Shown here: piece after piece, positions 16,999 to 18,429 of the stretch
How the letters are laid out: every line of letters begins with the position of its first letter
How positions within the stretch are numbered: the first letter of the stretch is position 1
Source of the DNA: Pseudomonadota bacterium
GTDB lineage: Bacteria; Desulfobacterota; Desulfovibrionia; Desulfovibrionales; Desulfovibrionaceae
Direction: 5' to 3'
Assembly (NCBI GenBank): GCA_023399375.1
Contig: JAEWPX010000145.1
Coordinates: 1-18,429 of the forward strand
Length of the DNA: 18,429 nt
Notes under the pieces: generated by a model
Databases searched by the model: none
The model's input: the letters and a program-made list of their open reading frames with translations, nothing else
Told to the model about the DNA's origin: nothing
Translations under genes and position numbers: made by a program

Positions 16999-18206
16999 TG
17001 GAACCGGGTTCCCTCGACTGGCCGGTCACGCGCTTCCTGGCCCGCCATCCGGCCGGGCGCGACGTGCTCGCCGGCATGGGCGTCGCCGCCGTGACCGACG
17101 CCGAATTCCTGGCCTCGGCCGCGCCGTTTCTGACGCTTGGCACACTGCTTTCCATGCACGGCCTCACCGCCGAGGCCCTCGCCCGGGCCATGGCAGGGGC
17201 CGGCCCCGTAACAGGCATGGTGCCGCTATTCTGCGACGGCTACCGCGCCGACGGCACCGGACCGCGCATGTTCTTGAGCCTTCCCTGCCCGCTTAAGGCC
17301 CCCATGGGTATCGCCCTCGAGAACCTCAAGGAGCGCCTGGGGCCGGATTTCCCCTGGCCGCGCATCTTCATGGACAGCTGCGGCAAGCACACGCTCAACG
17401 ACCTGGCTTCGGGCCTCGAAAGCGCCGCGGAAGTGCCGGACCTGATCGTCTCCGCCGGGCTCAACGGCTTTTTGTCGAGGAGCTTCCGCGACCGCTTCGC
17501 CGACGGCGGTCTGCTCGCGAAACTGCCCCAGGCCATGCACCCGGCCCTGGCCGACGCCCGTCTTGCCGACCCGCGCGGCGTGTGCCGCATCTACGGCGTC
17601 AACCCGCTCGTCATCGCCGTGGTCGCCTCGCGCCTGGGCGGCCTGCCCGTGCCGCGCTCCTTCGACGACCTGCTCGATCCGGCCTACGCCGGCAAGATCG
17701 GCCTGTGCGGGCCGCCGGAAACCGCCGGCGACTCCACGCTCCTGCTCAACATCCGCCTGCGCCACGGCTCCGAAGCCGTGGCCGCCCTTGGCCGGGCCAT
17801 GGTCTGCGACACCCACCCGTCCCAGATCTTCCGCCCCGCGCCGGGGACCAACCCGCCGCCCATCGGCGTCATGCCCTACTTCTTCGCCACCGCCGCGCCG
17901 CGACGCGACGACGTGCATCTCGTCTGGCCCGAGGAGGGCGGGCTCGTCTCGCCGCTCTTCGTCATGGTCAAGGAAACGGCCCTGACGAAGCTCAGGCCCC
18001 TCGTCGAGTTCTTCACCGGCCCGGAAACCGCCGCCATCAGCTCCGGCGCGCTTATTCCGCCCACCTGCCCGGACGCGCCCTCGGGTCTGCCCCAGGGGGC
18101 CACGGTCGGCTTCATCGGCTGGGACACGCTCGAAGCCAACGACCTTGGCGCGCTCATCGCCGAAGCCGGCGCGACCTTCGCCCAAGCGTACTACGCCTCG
18201 CATTAA
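16998..18206 (+). CDS. Cytosolic periplasmic-binding-protein homologue with DUF1858-like N-terminal domain
   Basis: A 402-residue protein in two parts. Residues about 6-66 resemble DUF1858: DWPVTRFLARHPAGRDVLAGMG, then a GTLLSMHGLTAEAL helix, but without the Cys residues seen in some members. Residues about 75-400 resemble type II solute-binding proteins of the iron/AfuA kind: GVNPLVIAVVASRLGG, FDDLLDPAYAGKIGLCGPPE, GVMPYFFATAA and a C-terminal ETALTKLRPLVEFFTGPE. There is no signal peptide or lipobox: the N-terminus is acidic and non-hydrophobic, so the protein should stay in the cytosol, where a classical transport role is impossible. C97 (SLPCPLK) and C128 (DSCGKH) are candidate ligand contacts. 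ATG 16998 has AGGAG eight bases upstream and overlaps the ABC gene stop as TGATG. I infer a cytosolic ligand or cofactor carrier working with the GTPase and ATPase. Function is undetermined. Confidence 0.75.
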   Translation: MEPGSLDWPVTRFLARHPAGRDVLAGMGVAAVTDAEFLASAAPFLTLGTLLSMHGLTAEALARAMAGAGPVTGMVPLFCDGYRADGTGPRMFLSLPCPLKAPMGIALENLKERLGPDFPWPRIFMDSCGKHTLNDLASGLESAAEVPDLIVSAGLNGFLSRSFRDRFADGGLLAKLPQAMHPALADARLADPRGVCRIYGVNPLVIAVVASRLGGLPVPRSFDDLLDPAYAGKIGLCGPPETAGDSTLLLNIRLRHGSEAVAALGRAMVCDTHPSQIFRPAPGTNPPPIGVMPYFFATAAPRRDDVHLVWPEEGGLVSPLFVMVKETALTKLRPLVEFFTGPETAAISSGALIPPTCPDAPSGLPQGATVGFIGWDTLEANDLGALIAEAGATFAQAYYASH

Positions 18207-18253
18207 GGGGAGGGGAGATGCCTCCGGCGGCCGGGACGCTGTCCCGGACCCTG

Positions 18254-18300
18254 CCGGGGCTTTGCCCCGGACCCCACCGGGGGGAGTCGCTCCCCCCGGT
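18254..18300. repeat. Pair of GC-rich intergenic hairpins
   Basis: Two adjacent perfect stem-loops: CCGGGGC/GCCCCGG with a TTT loop (18254-18270) and an 11-base-pair stem from ACCGGGGGGAG (18276-18286) to its complement (18290-18300) with a TCG loop. No T tract follows, so intrinsic termination is doubtful. Their composition resembles dispersed repeats seen between genes in GC-rich Desulfovibrio genomes; that comparison is from memory. Confidence 0.6.
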
Positions 18301-18375
18301 CCCCCCCGTCCGGCGTCGTGGCGCGGGAAGGATTTCGGGCACCGGGAGGGGGCAGGCGGAGCGAAGATGGGGCCG

Positions 18376-18429
18376 GAATTTTCCCTGCCGCTGCCGCCGC
18401 TTTCGCGGCAGGTTCGGCAGGGAAAATTC
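18376..18429. repeat. Long inverted repeat at the window edge
   Basis: Perfect 15-base arms at 18376-18390 and 18415-18429, beginning GAATTTTCCCTGCCG, enclose a second seven-base-pair stem (CTGCCGC 18391-18397 with GCGGCAG 18405-18411). The whole folds into a roughly 22-base-pair hairpin with one three-base bulge. TTTT and AAAA in the outer arms could serve a terminator on either strand, or it may be a mobile or dispersed repeat. The window ends at the arm, so its full extent is unknown. Confidence 0.65.

Noticed and set aside
14762..18206. Ordinary metal or anion ABC importer operon
   Set aside because: There is no permease gene and the binding-protein homologue has no signal peptide.

Overview
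The window is GC-rich chromosomal DNA from a Gram-negative bacterium. The best guess is a sulfate-reducing deltaproteobacterium of the Desulfovibrionaceae (Desulfovibrio/Solidesulfovibrio type). This rests on the ArsR-methyltransferase regulator joined to ahcY (the SahR-AhcY arrangement known from Desulfovibrio), the density of chemoreceptor and cyclic-di-GMP genes, and the GC-rich intergenic hairpins at the right end. No database search was possible, so this is inference. No rRNA, tRNA, CRISPR array, insertion sequence or phage gene was seen.

Layout. 41-469 (minus) encodes a small exported protein of the secreted-repeat family. A markedly AT-rich gap follows (about 520-1060). 1108-4114 holds an orphan LivK-type periplasmic binding protein overlapping a membrane diguanylate cyclase, then an ABC-F (Uup-type) ATPase to 5968. 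A convergent minus-strand multispanning membrane protein (5983-7710), probably GT-C-like, is followed by a 358-bp gap and a PAS-containing chemoreceptor (8069-10462).

10513-12906 is the S-adenosylhomocysteine module. A 30-bp near-perfect palindrome overlaps the ribosome binding site and start codon of a SahR-like regulator, whose 3' end overlaps ahcY, and a strong intrinsic terminator follows. 13304-14491 encodes a second, multi-TM diguanylate cyclase with its own promoter and terminator.

14762-18206 is a tight four-gene operon: a TrmO/TsaA-family protein, a UreG/HypB-like GTPase rich in Cys/His metal motifs, an ABC ATPase, and a binding-protein-like protein with a DUF1858-like head and no signal peptide. 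No permease is present and every product looks cytosolic. I consider this the best candidate for an undescribed system, possibly metal or metallocofactor handling coupled to a methyltransferase. The last 220 bp hold GC-rich hairpins and a long inverted repeat at the window edge.

Together the genes suggest environmental sensing (one chemoreceptor, two cyclic-di-GMP synthases, one with a likely periplasmic sensor partner), methyl-cycle housekeeping under SAH control, and an unassigned cytosolic ATP/GTP-driven operon.
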